Of a DNA stretch of 64,000 nt, positions 57,501-64,000 are shown piece after piece. Every line of letters begins with the position of its first letter. The stretch's first letter is position 1. Origin of the DNA: Ixodes scapularis (Eukaryota; Arthropoda; Arachnida; Ixodida; Ixodidae). The notes beneath the pieces are model-generated. The model did not search any database. It saw only the letters and a program-made list of their open reading frames with translations, and had not been told where the DNA came from. Location: NCBI RefSeq assembly GCF_016920785.2, contig NW_024609880.1, positions 49,314,296 to 49,378,295 on the forward strand. The letters are read 5' to 3'. Both the position numbers and the translations under genes were made by a program.

Positions 57501-59157
57501 GTGTTGGAGTGATTAGTATATTTGATACACCAGTTGTATCATGGGGTAAATCAGGAAGGGAAGGAGCAACAAACAGAAAAGCGGACAGGACAAAGGTCTC
57601 AAACGACACGATATGTTTCTCGCACTACGACGGAACATACGGCATGTTGGCCTTTAGTCCTGAAATATTACTAAAAATATACGAATTGAGATAAATTAAT
57701 GATTTCTTCGGGATAACGTTATCGGCCACAGCGTGTGTCAGGACTTAATTTTAACTGGATAATTAGGGAACCAAGCAAAGATAGAACTTGCTAACGAGAT
57801 TTTAAATATTCCGTTTATCTTAAAAATTCCAGTCAGAGATTGAAACGCGACATTTTTCTAAGCCCCACCACCAACGCATACAAGACGGAACCTAATGTTA
57901 TGCTGCTTACGCGAGCCTCTTTCCTTAGGCACAGAACAGTGACGACGCACTCGAGCTGGTGTAGATTTGCCATTATCTTGCAACACCTGATGCTGAGTGG
58001 AGAACAACGAAAGGCTAAGAATCCAAGAATCTACGGGAGTCCAAGAATACCGATTCTGATAATCTACGGGGGTCGATCGAGGAAGTAAAACCGTGCTTTT
58101 CGGCCCGCACAGAGAAGCTACGCATCGTAGAAAGCTGTAACTCCATGAAAATGTCACGCTAGCGGTGGTGGTAAAATGCAAAAGGTTTGAACACACGACG
58201 TTACCTAGATCAAAAGATACAAAAGAAAAACATAATTTGTTTGAGACCCGACGTCCACCCACGTCTAATATTCGTCAAACGGAAATTTGAGATTGTAGGC
58301 GCCTGTTGCGTTTACTTTAGTAAAATAACTTGCCAGCAAGAAAAAAAAGACAATATCGCCTTTCTCACGGACAAGTCTTTTCACCGAAACAAATATTCTA
58401 GGTCGCCACAATCTCAAATTTCGGTTTGATTAATATTATGCTTAGGGGTAAATCGGCGGCTCATAGAAACATTTTGTTCTGTATCTTTTGATACTAGGTA
58501 AGGACACGTGCTTGAACTTCAGCATTTTATTTCCACGGCTAGGGTCCCATTCCTACGGAGTTCCAGCTTTCTGCACTGCGTAGTTTATTTATGCAGGGCG
58601 AAAAACAGGGCTCTATTTTCTCAATCGGTCCCTGTACTTTAAAATTTTCTTGTTATTCAACAAGGCTCAAGTGGCTTAAGAGAATGTTTGTCTTCGTGTT
58701 TGGCTTCCCAGGGCTCTCGCGGAAATTATACGTTAGATGAAGCCGCCGTACTTTTGGGCGTTAGCCGATTCTTTGTGACAACAGAGTCAGGGATACCTCT
58801 TGTCACGCATGGGGAAGCCGGTGCCCAAGTGTGCGCTCGGTGGTCTGTGAAACCCCTTCAGTTTGACACTTGCTGCTTTGATCGCCAGCACGGTTCAACC
58901 ACTGCTGTCTCACGTGCTCCGTACTATATACAGCTGGTGCAAACTTTTTGAGGTGAACGTTGCCCTAATTAAAAATTAATTTCGCAGTCTCACGCAATAA
59001 CGGCGAGGTGCAGCGCAGTGTATGAGCAATTGTGTTAAGTTTGAAATGCTTACATGAAGGGTGGCTAAGATTAGTAGAATGGCAGCGATCAATGAAACTG
59101 CCGATATCGCTATTGCGATGCATTCGTAAACATAACGCCCGGAATCCAGGTTGTGAT
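44943..59157 (-). CDS. Five-exon multi-pass membrane protein with a pentapeptide-repeat tail
   Basis: I join 59157-59054, 55384-55298, 52768-52721, 50202-50155 and 45542-44943 on the minus strand. Every internal boundary has AG before and GT after (donors GTAAGC, GTAAGT, GTAAGT, GTGAGT), and all four introns are phase 0. Each of the first four exons is short and dominated by hydrophobic residues, giving about four membrane segments. The fifth ends the last one and adds a hydrophilic tail of about 185 residues with 17 five-residue repeats. A polyadenylation signal AATAAA lies downstream at 44660-44655. The N-terminus is uncertain: either an upstream exon exists, or translation starts at an ATG at 59179 in the same frame. 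The short-exon, four-segment plan recalls small arthropod four-pass proteins of unknown function, but I do not recognise the family. Introns hold many transposons. Confidence 0.6.
45141..45395 (-). repeat. Coding minisatellite, 15 bp unit
   Basis: Seventeen 15 bp units coding five residues each without a frame break. On the plus strand the unit looks like GGGTTGTGCTGATTA with variation. Confidence 0.8.
45600..47432. mobile_element. Diverged inverted copy of the 5.2 kb hAT, in the last intron
   Basis: On the minus strand, 47432-46610 is collinear with 34415-35220 (end CAGGCTGTCGAACC, AACCGTTATTTTTA, GTCACGTGACGTC-type pieces, GATCACGTGGTCGCTTGTTC). 46150-45870 matches 36570-36850, and 45860-45740 matches 36880-37000 (GATGTTCGCAACACTAG in both). 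About 0.9 kb present in the first copy between these blocks is absent. The far terminus was not found. Confidence 0.6.
47853..48062 (-). repeat. SINE copy, most complete head
   Basis: On the minus strand it begins GTGGCCGAGTGGGCTCGCGC (tRNA A-box type), then GCGCTGCAGAACCCAGGGAT, GGGTTCGATCTGG (B box) and GATGAGCATCGTACCGGCGT. The body ends CTAAATATCTCATCTACAGC. Confidence 0.7.
48170..48505 (+). pseudogene. Harbinger-like transposase N-terminal fragment
   Basis: The frame 48290-48499 reads ERWSFQRNERWFEDTLPHLG then EFHFKQAFRVSPATFRFLVE, which matches the conserved N-terminal region of PIF/Harbinger (HARBI1-type) DDE transposases (family pattern: lP.lgE..f...FRvsr.tf..L). It stops at TAG after LEGTYAGN, where the family continues toward the DDE core. 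No DDE residues are present. This is an isolated fragment in the last intron of the host gene. Confidence 0.6.
48506..48824. repeat. Intron sequence with a SINE head at 48695-48797 (minus)
   Basis: Minus-strand GTGGCCGAGTGTGCTAGCGC, then GCGCTGCAGAAGAGAGTGAT and GAGTTCAATCTCC, give the tRNA-like head only. The body is missing. Confidence 0.5.
48825..49240. mobile_element. MITE with CGCTAAATTTAGCG boxes, unexpanded copy
   Basis: The ends GAGCGCAGCTC (48840) and GAGCTGCGCTC (49226) are inverse complements. Inside are a C/T-rich strip, a few boxes (CGATAAATTTAGCGGGGAAA, CGCTGAATTTAGCG), CACGTGACGTCACGTG-type sites and a CGCCGACGCCGACGCCG strip. It is the inverted counterpart of 24807-29634. Confidence 0.7.
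49241..50154. other. Intron, nothing recognised
   Basis: Within the inferred exon 4 to exon 5 intron. No repeat family identified. Confidence 0.35.
50155..50202 (-). CDS. Exon 4: membrane segment 4, first half (48 nt)
   Basis: Sixteen codons GMIIAVLISVLRLVVD ending at the donor GAC|GTGAGT. The acceptor is AATGTTTCTTGAAG. It has the same length and phase as exon 3. It joins IFVIWRL of exon 5 to complete a helix. Confidence 0.6.
50315..50647 (+). repeat. Possible solo LTR with adjoining primer-binding-like site
   Basis: A CpG-rich stretch ends ACTACGCA at 50632 and is followed by TGGTGGCAGCGGTGG, a sequence found as primer-binding site in many invertebrate LTR elements. No gag or pol follows and the 5' edge is unclear. 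Confidence 0.3.
50648..52720. other. AT-rich intron (exon 3 to exon 4)
   Basis: Long AT-rich sequence with no recognised repeat or frame. Confidence 0.4.
52721..52768 (-). CDS. Exon 3: membrane segment 3 (48 nt)
   Basis: Sixteen codons PYVVATWFYFHVHILG between a long pyrimidine-rich acceptor (TTTGTTTTCTTTCAG) and the donor GGT|GTAAGT. Both sites are near consensus. Aromatic and hydrophobic content fits a membrane helix continued in exon 4. Confidence 0.65.
52769..54107. other. Intron 2, proximal part
   Basis: No further exon is convincing. A 94-codon frame at 53159-53443 (minus) lacks matching splice sites. An A22 tract lies near 54044-54065. Confidence 0.35.
54112..55027. mobile_element. 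TTAA-flanked element with long inverted arms, in an intron
   Basis: The termini AGGTCTATTCACACGATGCA and TGCATCGTGTGAATAAGCC are near-perfect inverted repeats. TTAA flanks both ends (54108-54111 and 55028-55031). Subterminal arms include GTTTCGGGAAACAG and TTTCGCGAAATCTTGG. It contains the 20 bp tandem array at 54198-54312. No transposase. Confidence 0.8.
54198..54312. repeat. 20 bp tandem repeat, nearly six units
   Basis: The unit AAAAAAGTGGCGCGCCTCCG is repeated with almost no variation, so each unit carries GGCGCGCC. The array ends at GTGGCGCGTC. Confidence 0.95.
55028..55297. other. Intron sequence next to exon 2
   Basis: Contains a 64-codon open frame on the minus strand (55232-55038), discussed among the rejected items. 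Otherwise featureless. Confidence 0.35.
55298..55384 (-). CDS. Exon 2: membrane segment 2
   Basis: Twenty-nine codons between the acceptor CTTTCCTTTGCTACCAG and the donor TTG|GTAAGT. It reads ERRKLMTYVLYFAKAILAYD, then LAWVVYDSL. A basic start (ERRK) followed by a hydrophobic run fits a cytosol-to-membrane transition. Strong splice sites and composition make this one of the best supported exons. Confidence 0.65.
55385..56052. other. Intron 1, distal part
   Basis: AT-rich, no repeat family recognised. Confidence 0.35.
56053..56735. repeat. Direct repeat of about 150 bp flanking a MITE
   Basis: 56053-56208 and 56584-56735 are direct copies (TTTACTCTGTCGCTGACT, GTGCTACTTCGGATAAAACT and GGCATTCGTGATTTTAATCA in both). 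The MITE at 56209-56583 lies exactly between them. Confidence 0.85.
56209..56583. mobile_element. Second copy of TTAA element 3
   Basis: It starts GTCCCGTTCACACACTTGCG and ends TGCAAGATTGAGAACAGGCC. It aligns along its length with 27126-27506. Its flanks (CTAA and TTTA) are degraded forms of the target. Confidence 0.8.
56736..59053. other. Intron 1, proximal part
   Basis: 57000-57175 is the repeat shared with 8395-8600. A plus-strand open frame at 58688-58951 follows a good acceptor-like TTCGTGTTTGGCTTCCCAG, but no donor or domain supports it. Nothing else was recognised. Confidence 0.35.
59054..59157 (-). CDS. Exon 1 (first visible): membrane segment 1
   Basis: The frame reads NLDSGRYVYECIAIAISAVS, then LIAAILLILATLH, a clear membrane helix ending at the donor CAT|GTAAGC. 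The acceptor TTTCTTGATGCAG is at 59158. The open frame extends upstream to an ATG at 59179 (MQEFLDAD...), so this may be the initiating exon. A further segment at 59357-59230 contains CYSLRTCYF, which might belong to an upstream exon, but no good junction was found. Confidence 0.55.
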
Positions 59158-59179
59158 CTGCATCAAGAAATTCTTGCAT

Positions 59180-59826
59180 CAGTTATACGTATTAACTTTT
59201 TTTTTTTTAAAACCGTGATGATAAATCTCATTTCGGTTGCTTTCACAATGAACAGACATCGGTTTGGCTTGAAGTAGCAAGTCCTCAATGAATAACAAAG
59301 GTCTGCGAACATCCTCGTCTTCATCCATGGAGTGTCATTGCAGTCGAACGGCGCCAACTCAGAGGTAGACCTATCGCTAAATTACTAGAGCATCAAGGAG
59401 AAAGCTGGAGATGTAAGTACAGACGCCGAATGCGCTCTTCACCGTATAAAATATTCAAAGTAAATGACGAAAATAGGATCAGAGTCATGACAAGGCGTTG
59501 AAGAACGCGAGTGCAACGTGCCATATGGTTTAGGCTTTACTCTAGAACAGTTACTGCCGCAGACACCATCACGTGCAGTGTGTGTAACTACAACCGCAAC
59601 ATGCTCCTTGGTGCTTGGGTAATTTAGAAAAAAAAAAAGTTCTGTTGGACCCGAGCCCGATGCCGAGTGTCCTTCGACGCGTTGATTAGACACGAGGTCC
59701 ATCAGAACGCTGACACAGCATTCGTGTCTTCTCTGCGTCTTCGCTCGACCTCCCTGGGAGGGCGTCAAAATTCGAGTAGGCCTTGATCATTCCCAGTGCT
59801 GTTGGCAAGAACCAGGCTAGCAACAG
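59180..59826. other. Interval between the membrane gene and the retrotransposon
   Basis: Possible location of upstream exons of the membrane gene (see CYSLRTCYF at about 59290-59265, minus). No clear promoter is seen. Confidence 0.3.
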
Positions 59827-60060
59827 CGCTACAATGACCGAATTCCCGGTTTACAGCGGGGACATAACTTGCTCATCTGAATTCGAGTGATTGATGTTGT
59901 AGAGACACAAGAATTGGCCGACCGACTGTTACGATAAGAAAAGCATTTATAGAATCGCCCGTGGTCTCGCAGTCGGTCCTCGTAGCGCGAGCGCTGCGGG
60001 CCCGAGCTCTTGCGCCGGCATGGTTGTCCCGGCATGTGAATCATAAAATGCACGCTACAA
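59827..60060 (-). repeat. 3' LTR of element B, far boundary uncertain
   Basis: It starts TGTAGCGTGCATTTTATG just after the polypurine tract and includes a TATA-like TCTATAAATGC near 59950. CGCTACAAT occurs at both 59827-59835 and 60053-60061. This might mark the ends or be chance. The 5' LTR needed to fix the boundary is outside the window. Confidence 0.5.
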
Positions 60061-60075
60061 TAGCTCCCCCCTTAA
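60061..60075 (-). promoter_or_regulatory. Polypurine tract of element B
   Basis: The minus strand reads AAGGGGGGAG right before the LTR, the plus-strand priming site for reverse transcription. Confidence 0.7.
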
Positions 60076-60114
60076 AAAAATAAAAATCCAGATGGGAACA
60101 TGTTCAGGGAATGT

Positions 60115-61724
60115 TCATGATGTCTGGGCATGCGGTAGCAGAAAACGTACGCGGGAGGATCGTGGCTGTGTCGAAGCGTCGCGATAAGAAGCAAGGTCCT
60201 GTGAGCGTGCAAAGACAGCAGTGTTGTCAAGAGATTGGGTATATGTTTCATGTGACGATTCTTGGTAAGCTGGTTTCAAGCGGTCAATGGATACAGTTTC
60301 TTGTCGGCCATTAATATCAATCGAGAAAAGTTTATCACCACGAGTTATGACTCGATATGGGCCATCGTAAGGGTGCTGAAGTGGCCTTCGCACAGCATCG
60401 CGACGAAGAAAAACGTGTGTGCATGAATGTAGATCGGCTGAGACATAGACGGCTGACCGTTGTTGGGGGCGGGGAGGTGTAGGTCGGATGGTGCGCATTA
60501 TCCGCTTCAATTTTGTCGCGTAGCTCCTAGGATCCGGTGCTGGATCGTCTGGTCCGTTTGAAAAAAATTCTCCTGGAAGTCGTAAGGTTGTGCCGTAGAG
60601 CATTTCCGCAGGGCTGCAATCGATGTCAGTCTTCAAGGCCGTGCGGAGCCCTAGAACAACAATAGGGAGTGCGGAATCCCAGTTCGGTCTTGTATCTTGG
60701 GCCCGAAGTGCGGTTTTGAGTGAGCGATGAAATCGCTCTACCAGTCCGTTGGATATAGGGTGATATGCTGCTGTACGAATGCGCGAAGTTCCTAAGATGG
60801 TCATGAGTTCGCGGAAAAGAGTAGACTCGAACTGTCGACCTCGATCTGTTGTAAGGTATGAAGGCACGCCGAATCTGGACACCCAGCCATTGATGAAAGC
60901 TTGGGCGACCGTTTCTGCACGGATGTCCTGGATTGGGATGGCTTCGACCCAACGTGTAAAGCGGTCAATGCAGGTGAGCAAGTAAGTATAACCATTCGAT
61001 GGTGGCAGTGGTCCAACTAAATCTATATGGATCTGGTCAAGTCGAAGGTCGAGAGGGGTAAAGGAAGAGAAAGGCGAAACTGTGTGTCCACTTATCTTTG
61101 AGCGTTGGCACTGGAGGCATGCTTGAGTCCACGCCCTGACGTCGCGGTTCATGCTAGGCAAGATAAATCTAGAAGATAAAAGTCGTCGTGTTGCGCGTAT
61201 TCCAGGATGTGACAAGCAGTGGAAGGAATCGAAGATTTGTTTCCGGAAACTGGATGGAACGAAAGGGCGGGGAGTGCCTGTCGACATCTCACAAACAACT
61301 GTCTCACCGTGCGTTTCTGAATGAATTTGCTCGAAGATAAGATGAGGAGCTGTAGTACGAAGTTTGCTGAGCTCTTGATCATCTGCCTGTTGTCGTGCCA
61401 AGGCTTGGTAATCAACAGATGGTGGTAGCAAAACTTGCGAAGCCATGACGATGCGAGAGAGAGCGTCTGCTACATTGTTGTCTACGCCGCTCACGTGACG
61501 AATGTCAGTGGTAAATTCGGATATGAAAGCCATATGACGAATCTCGCGAGGGGAGTGGTTGTCATTCGCTGATGATAAAGCAAATGTAAGGGGTTTGTGA
61601 TCTGTGAGTACATGAAATTCGCTGCCTTTGATGTAATGACGAAAGTGTTTTATGGCCAGGTAGATCGCCAGCAATTCTCGGCCAAAAGTGCTGTACTTCG
61701 TTTCGGACGATGTGAGCTTAATTC
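60115..61724 (-). pseudogene. RNase H C-terminal part and integrase of element B
   Basis: The open frame of 519 codons (60115-61674, extending upstream to the frameshift) begins with the RNase H end (FHVLTDHKPLTFALS, then VDNNVADALSRI). The integrase zinc domain follows: HCLSH about 70 residues on, and CLQCQRSK. The catalytic core has D in HIDLVGPLPPS, D in TTDRGRQFES and E in NGLVERFHRS. The C-terminal GPY/F module reads HPYDGPYRVI. All catalytic and zinc-binding residues are present, and the integrase frame is intact to the natural stop. It is called a pseudogene only because the polyprotein upstream is broken. Confidence 0.9.
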
Positions 61725-62682
61725 TTTGAGAAAAATGCTAGGGGTTGCCATTTGTTTTTGACATATTGCTGCAACACAGCTCCTGTGGCTTCATTCGATG
61801 CGTCCACCATGACGTTAATTGGGGCGTCGTGATGGGGATGAAGCAGGATGGTAGCTGAAGTGAGGTCTTCCTTGATTTGTTTGAAAGCATGGGAAGTTTG
61901 TTCTGTCCACACCAACGGTGTGGTATCCTTTGTGTTGCCCTGCAGAAGGTCAGTTAAAGGATGAAGGGTGTGGGCACATTTTGGTATAAATCGGCGATAG
62001 AAATTAGTTAGACCGAGGAATTCCCGAAGTTTGCGAACGTTCAAAGGTGGAGGAAAATTGGCGATAGCTTCCACCTTCGTAAGCAAGGGAGAAATTCCTT
62101 GACTGTCAACGTGGTGCCCGAGGAAGTCTAGCTCGCCGACGCCGAAAACGCACTTGCTTTTGTTAATGATGATGCCATTGTTGACAAGTCTATCGAAGAG
62201 GATGCGAAGATGTTGCTCGTGTTGTTGTTCATTTGCGCTGAATACGAGAATGTCATCAAGGTAAGCGAAGCAAAATGTGAGGCCGCGAACTACAGTGTCG
62301 ATAAATCGTTGGAATGTTTGGGCAGCGTTTCTCAAGCCAAATGGCATGCGAAGATATTCGAACAGACCGAATGGGGTTGCTATAGCTGTTTTGGGAATAT
62401 CTTGCGGTGCCACGGGAACTTGATGGTACGCCTTCGCGAGGTCCACTTTTGAAAATATCTTGGACCCTTGCAGTGATGCAGTAAAATCCTCAATCCGTGG
62501 CAGCGGGTACCTGTCAGGGACGGTCGCATTATTAAGAGCTCGGTAATCTCCCCATGGTCGCCAGTCCCCAGGCTCTTTCTTGGGGACCATGTGTAGTGGA
62601 GACGCCCATGGACTGTTGGAGGGCCGAATAATACCGAGCTCTAACATGTGTGCGAGTTCGTCTTTTGCAATCTTAAGCCGTT
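61718..62682 (-). pseudogene. Reverse transcriptase and RNase H start of element B
   Basis: The frame reads MLELGIIRPSNSPWASPLHM, WGDYRALN, RYPLPRIEDF, FSKVDLAKAYHQV, LRMPFGLRNAAQTFQRF and the palm motif FAYLDDILVFS with both catalytic Asp. The thumb and RNase H start (INVMVDASNEATGAVLQQY) follow. The frame ends at TAA (61718-61720) because of a frameshift just after LAFFSK; the RNase H continues in the next frame. The 5' side of this frame is cut by the 20 bp insertion at 62684-62703. Confidence 0.9.
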
Positions 62683-62709
62683 CTTAAGATTGCAATGGAC
62701 TGTTGGAGG
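62665..62709. repeat. Hairpin and templated insertion scar in element B
   Basis: TTGCAATCTTAAG (62665-62677) and CTTAAGATTGCAA (62683-62695) are exact inverses with a CCGTT spacer. Directly after comes ATGGACTGTTGGAGG (62695-62709), an exact copy of 62608-62622. Confidence 0.9.
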
Positions 62710-62760
62710 CAAACGTCACGGACGAGCATATACTGGCGGTCCCGTGGTGACGATGTGGTG

Positions 62761-63312
62761 TTAAACGTCATGTTTCACCGGCGTGTCAAAGTTGTTAAGC
62801 GATGTTAGTTGTGTGTAAGCTTTTAGAAGTGTTTCATACCTTGAGGATGGAAGAAAATGAATAGCGGCTTCGATATGCGGTTTTTGGCATATGATTGCAT
62901 TAACGGCTAGATTGGTGGTATTATCCAGGAGACGTTTGTTGTGCATATCCACGAGCAGATCGAAACGTCGAAGGAAATCTGCACCTAATATGGGGTACGA
63001 AACGTCTGCAACAAGGAATATCCAACGGAATGTTCTTCGAAGGCCGATGTTCAGCGCCAGGGATTGTTCTCCGTAAGTCGCAATCGATGATTTATTAGCA
63101 GCTTGTAAAATGTAAGGAGTCTTCTTCCTACGTTTTGAGGGCTCAAATGACACTGGTAGAACACTCACTTCAGCCCCTGTGTCGATAAGGAAACGTAATC
63201 CTGTATTACGATCGACGATGAAAAACAGGCGACTGGGTTGTAGGTTGCCACCACTGGATGCCTCTAGTGGTGGACAAGTTCGTTTCCCGACGCCGAGCAG
63301 GGTTGGTGACAT
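62761..63312 (-). pseudogene. Protease region of element B
   Basis: FIVDRNTGLRFLIDTGAEVS carries the retroviral aspartyl protease triad DTGA (about residues 40-44 of the frame). ILGADFLRRFDLLVDMHNK is the second conserved part (the GADFL helix region). The frame overlaps the end of gag by 49 bases in a different frame, as expected for ribosomal frameshifting. It ends at a TAA (62761) where related elements read through into RT, and a TGA 45 bases further on is in the same frame. The domain itself looks intact. Confidence 0.85.
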
Positions 63313-64000
63313 CGCCGATTGTCGTCACCGAATGTCCTGTGATACCAGCACAAACCTTCGTTGTTCTGGTGTTGACGCCTAGGAGAGGAAGAGTATCTTG
63401 GCCGTGAGGTTGAGCGGTTCTGGTGGAGGGCAGGAAGTCGGGAGACGAGAGCTGCTACTTGTGCTGTATGCTCGGATATCTGCTGACGAAGTTCCGTAAC
63501 CACAGGCGATGCCGGGTAGTCGCCGCCTGCGTGTTGTGGTCTTGTCGTCGCAGTCGTTTCTCCAGGCATCCTGTCGATCGAAGATACGATTGGAAGTGCG
63601 GCTTCCATGATTCTGTCGGCCAGCTGAGCCAGATCGTCAAGGCTCATGGATGGGGTGGAAACGAGTACCATGCGTACGTTTGATGGTAGCCGTCGAAGAA
63701 AAAGCTCTCGCAGCAGGGAGGTATTAAACGTTCGCGATCTATCACCCACCAACTGCTGCAGTCGTCGAAGAAGCTGGGAGGGCGTTCGGTCACCGAGCTC
63801 TTCGGAAGTTTTAAGTTGCTGGAGCCGTCTTTGCTCCGATGCGGATGTTCGTTTGATCAGTTCCGAGCGAAATTTGTCAAAAGGCTGATCGTCTGGAGGC
63901 GAGAGAATTAAATCTCGAATTTCCATGGTCACCTCGGGAGGAAGAGACGCTACGACGTGATGGGATTTCGTAGCTTGGCTAGCGATCCGAGCGGTGACGA
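63264..64000 (-). CDS. gag of element B (5' end outside window)
   Basis: The frame stays open to the window edge, so the GTG at 63932 is not its start; the protein begins beyond 64000. Visible parts are SHHVVASLPPEVTMEIRDLI (capsid start), FRSELIKRTSASEQRRLQQL and ELGDRTPSQLLRRLQQLVGD (capsid core), and a Ser/Arg-rich linker. The C-terminal zinc motif is CWYHRTFGDDNRRCHQPC (C, H, C, C). The CHCC spacing CX2HX9CX3C is diagnostic for CsRn1-like gag. No stop interrupts the visible 245 codons. It would bind and package element RNA. Confidence 0.85.
   Translation of the reverse strand, partial: VTARIASQATKSHHVVASLPPEVTMEIRDLILSPPDDQPFDKFRSELIKRTSASEQRRLQQLKTSEELGDRTPSQLLRRLQQLVGDRSRTFNTSLLRELFLRRLPSNVRMVLVSTPSMSLDDLAQLADRIMEAALPIVSSIDRMPGETTATTRPQHAGGDYPASPVVTELRQQISEHTAQVAALVSRLPALHQNRSTSRPRYSSSPRRQHQNNEGLCWYHRTFGDDNRRCHQPCSASGNELVHH

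Larger units (their letters stand above)
59827..64000 (-). mobile_element. CsRn1-like Ty3 retrotransposon (element B), 5' part outside the window
   Basis: The minus-strand order is gag, protease, RT, RNase H, integrase, polypurine tract, 3' LTR. The gag zinc motif is CX2HX9CX3C, the CHCC form characteristic of the CsRn1 clade, rather than CCHC. Inactivating changes are a TAA after protease (62761-62763), an in-frame TGA (62716-62718), a 20 bp insertion at 62684-62703 and a frameshift near 61727. Gag, protease, most of RT and integrase otherwise read cleanly, so the element is much younger than element A. Confidence 0.9.

Noticed and set aside
58688..58951. Plus-strand exon after a good acceptor-like sequence
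   Set aside because: The frame has no downstream donor in place, no domain, and lies in an intron of the opposite strand gene.
59827..60061. CGCTACAAT at both edges as the target duplication of element B
   Set aside because: Nine bases is too long for Ty3 elements (usually 4-6), and one copy lies where the LTR should start; probably chance or internal.

Overview
This is a stretch of a large, repeat-saturated animal genome, most probably a chelicerate and most likely a hard tick. The support is gene structure (short phase-0 exons split by multi-kilobase introns with GT..AG ends) and the repeat mix: tRNA-headed SINEs, I-like LINE tails with a C-terminal zinc motif, a CsRn1-type Ty3 element with a CHCC gag motif, a Penelope-like GIY-YIG remnant, and many hAT and TTAA/TWA-targeting MITEs. 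Species assignment is inference from repeat style, not from a marker gene. I see no rRNA gene, no functional tRNA gene and no CRISPR array.

Layout. 1-12.2 kb: non-coding DNA with a CpG-rich possible promoter (about 460-1220), two copies of a roughly 400 bp repeat, a hAT-like element (6559-7619), a LINE 3' end (8590-9120) and a hAT MITE (9279-9743). 12.3-19.8 kb: one decayed Ty3-type LTR retrotransposon on the minus strand with both LTRs, a primer-binding site and a 5 bp target duplication (4/5). It was later hit by a 2.47 kb hAT element in protease, a 330 bp hAT MITE in integrase and a hairpin element in the 5' LTR. 20-24.8 kb: a TTAA-flanked element and a decayed Penelope-like endonuclease. 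24.8-29.6 kb: a MITE whose internal palindromic boxes have expanded into a 2 kb satellite, and whose left end is separated from its body by three TTAA-type transposons abutting one another. 30-33 kb: SINEs and a LINE RNase H fragment. 34.4-41.2 kb: two hAT elements, each with a perfect 8 bp duplication. 41.3-44.0 kb: a TAA-targeting element with a second, inverted copy of the same element nested inside it.

44.6-59.2 kb (minus strand) holds the only host gene I can support: at least five exons, all phase 0, encoding a small multi-pass membrane protein. Its last exon carries a long hydrophilic tail containing 17 consecutive five-residue repeats. Its introns hold SINEs, MITEs, a shrunken copy of the 5.2 kb hAT and a Harbinger-like transposase fragment. 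59.8-64.0 kb: a CsRn1-like Ty3 retrotransposon on the minus strand running off the window end. Its gag, protease, RT, RNase H and integrase are all recognisable, but it is inactivated by two stops, one frameshift and a 20 bp templated insertion.

Most of the DNA is therefore layered transposon insertion, and the nesting gives a relative order of events. The most original signals are the membrane gene with the pentapeptide-repeat tail, the chain of TTAA elements sharing junctions, the satellite born inside a MITE, the self-nested TAA element, and the template-switch scar in the retrotransposon.
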